DNA from: Rhodovulum sp. MB263
Lineage (GTDB): Bacteria > Pseudomonadota > Alphaproteobacteria > Rhodobacterales > Rhodobacteraceae
NCBI RefSeq assembly: GCF_002073975.1
Contig: NZ_CP020384.1
Span: 3,038,001 to 3,102,000 of the forward strand
Direction of reading: 5' to 3'
DNA: 64,000 nucleotides
The notes under the pieces were generated by a model. It saw nothing but the letters and a program-made list of their open reading frames with translations, did no database searches and was not told where the DNA came from. Position 1 is the stretch's first letter; every line of letters begins with the position of its first letter. The position numbers and the translations under genes were made by a program. Below are positions 63,870 through 64,000 of the stretch, piece after piece.

Positions 63870-64000
63870 ACCTTCATCCCCTGTAACATGTCCCCGTGGA
63901 TGACGGCATTCGGCGCCATCGGCCGGGATTTTGGAATGGCCGGACAGTGCCACGGGTGCCCGGCGAAGAAAAGCCCGCTCGTTTCCCGGGCCGGGGCAAA
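63870..64000. other. Leader region of the importer operon (window end)
   Basis: 131 bp with no gene visible. The promoter of the BMP operon should be here or just beyond the window. I saw no convincing -35/-10 pair and no recognisable riboswitch fold. Confidence 0.4.

Noticed and set aside
63870-64000. Purine-type riboswitch before the importer operon
   Set aside because: No conserved core or convincing fold could be traced by eye, and the leader is cut by the window end.

Overview
The window is high-GC alphaproteobacterial DNA, most likely from a Rhodobacteraceae purple non-sulfur bacterium (Rhodobacter/Rhodovulum type). The evidence is the split F0 ATP synthase operon (atpI-B-E-X-F, with duplicated b and b' subunits), the phaZ<>phaC-phaP-phaR polyester locus, and above all an uptake-hydrogenase locus whose order, hupTUV-hypF-hupSL-(hupE)-hupC-hupDFGHJK-hypAB-hupR-hypCDE, is essentially that described for Rhodobacter capsulatus. 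The species cannot be fixed from the sequence alone.

Layout. 1-4 kb: 5' end of nth (endonuclease III), an Ada/Ogt-type alkyl-DNA repair protein with an internal 27-bp tandem repeat, an OmpA-type lipoprotein, an FCD-type GntR regulator and one or two unknown membrane proteins. 4.2-6.9 kb: the F0 operon on the minus strand, with a clear promoter and a Rho-independent terminator. 7-10.5 kb: a lone ArsR regulator with an operator, a 0.7-kb stretch with no convincing gene, then sspB, fumC and two small companions (DUF4169 and ribbon-helix-helix). 10.7-17.5 kb, mostly minus: a DegP/MucD protease, DUF2065-hflC-hflK, gor, rpiA, and a MarR regulator divergent from a four-helix membrane protein. 18-24 kb: sdaA and the PHA locus, where the phasin promoter carries two PhaR-type boxes. 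24-37 kb: housekeeping and salvage genes (alpha/beta hydrolase, aminotransferase, a 56-residue membrane protein, SLC13 permease, YmdB-type phosphoesterase, folate cycloligase, MgtE, 8-oxoguanine deaminase, HisN-type phosphatase, PraR-like HTH regulator, quinone oxidoreductase, LysR, DUF1127, Bax-inhibitor-1 family).

37.6-58 kb is the hydrogenase region, 21 genes read on the minus strand with many 1-4 nt overlaps. HupT (kinase), HupU/HupV (H2-sensing hydrogenase) and HupR (response regulator) form the H2-signalling arm. HupS/HupL with cytochrome b HupC form the membrane uptake enzyme, and HupS carries the six-cysteine proximal-cluster pattern of O2-tolerant group 1d enzymes. HupD/F/G/H/J/K and HypA-F mature it, and HupE probably brings in nickel. 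A lower-GC gene of unknown function follows hypE in the same direction. 58-64 kb: a BMP/PnrA-type nucleoside or nucleobase ABC importer with a cytosine deaminase-like amidohydrolase.

No rRNA, tRNA, CRISPR array, IS element or prophage was seen. I found no wholly new system. The most interesting leads are the low-GC gene behind hypE, the twin MarR palindromes with their unknown membrane protein, the orphan ArsR, the palindrome-rich AT-rich region near 34 kb, and the degenerate AAA+ domain of HupR.
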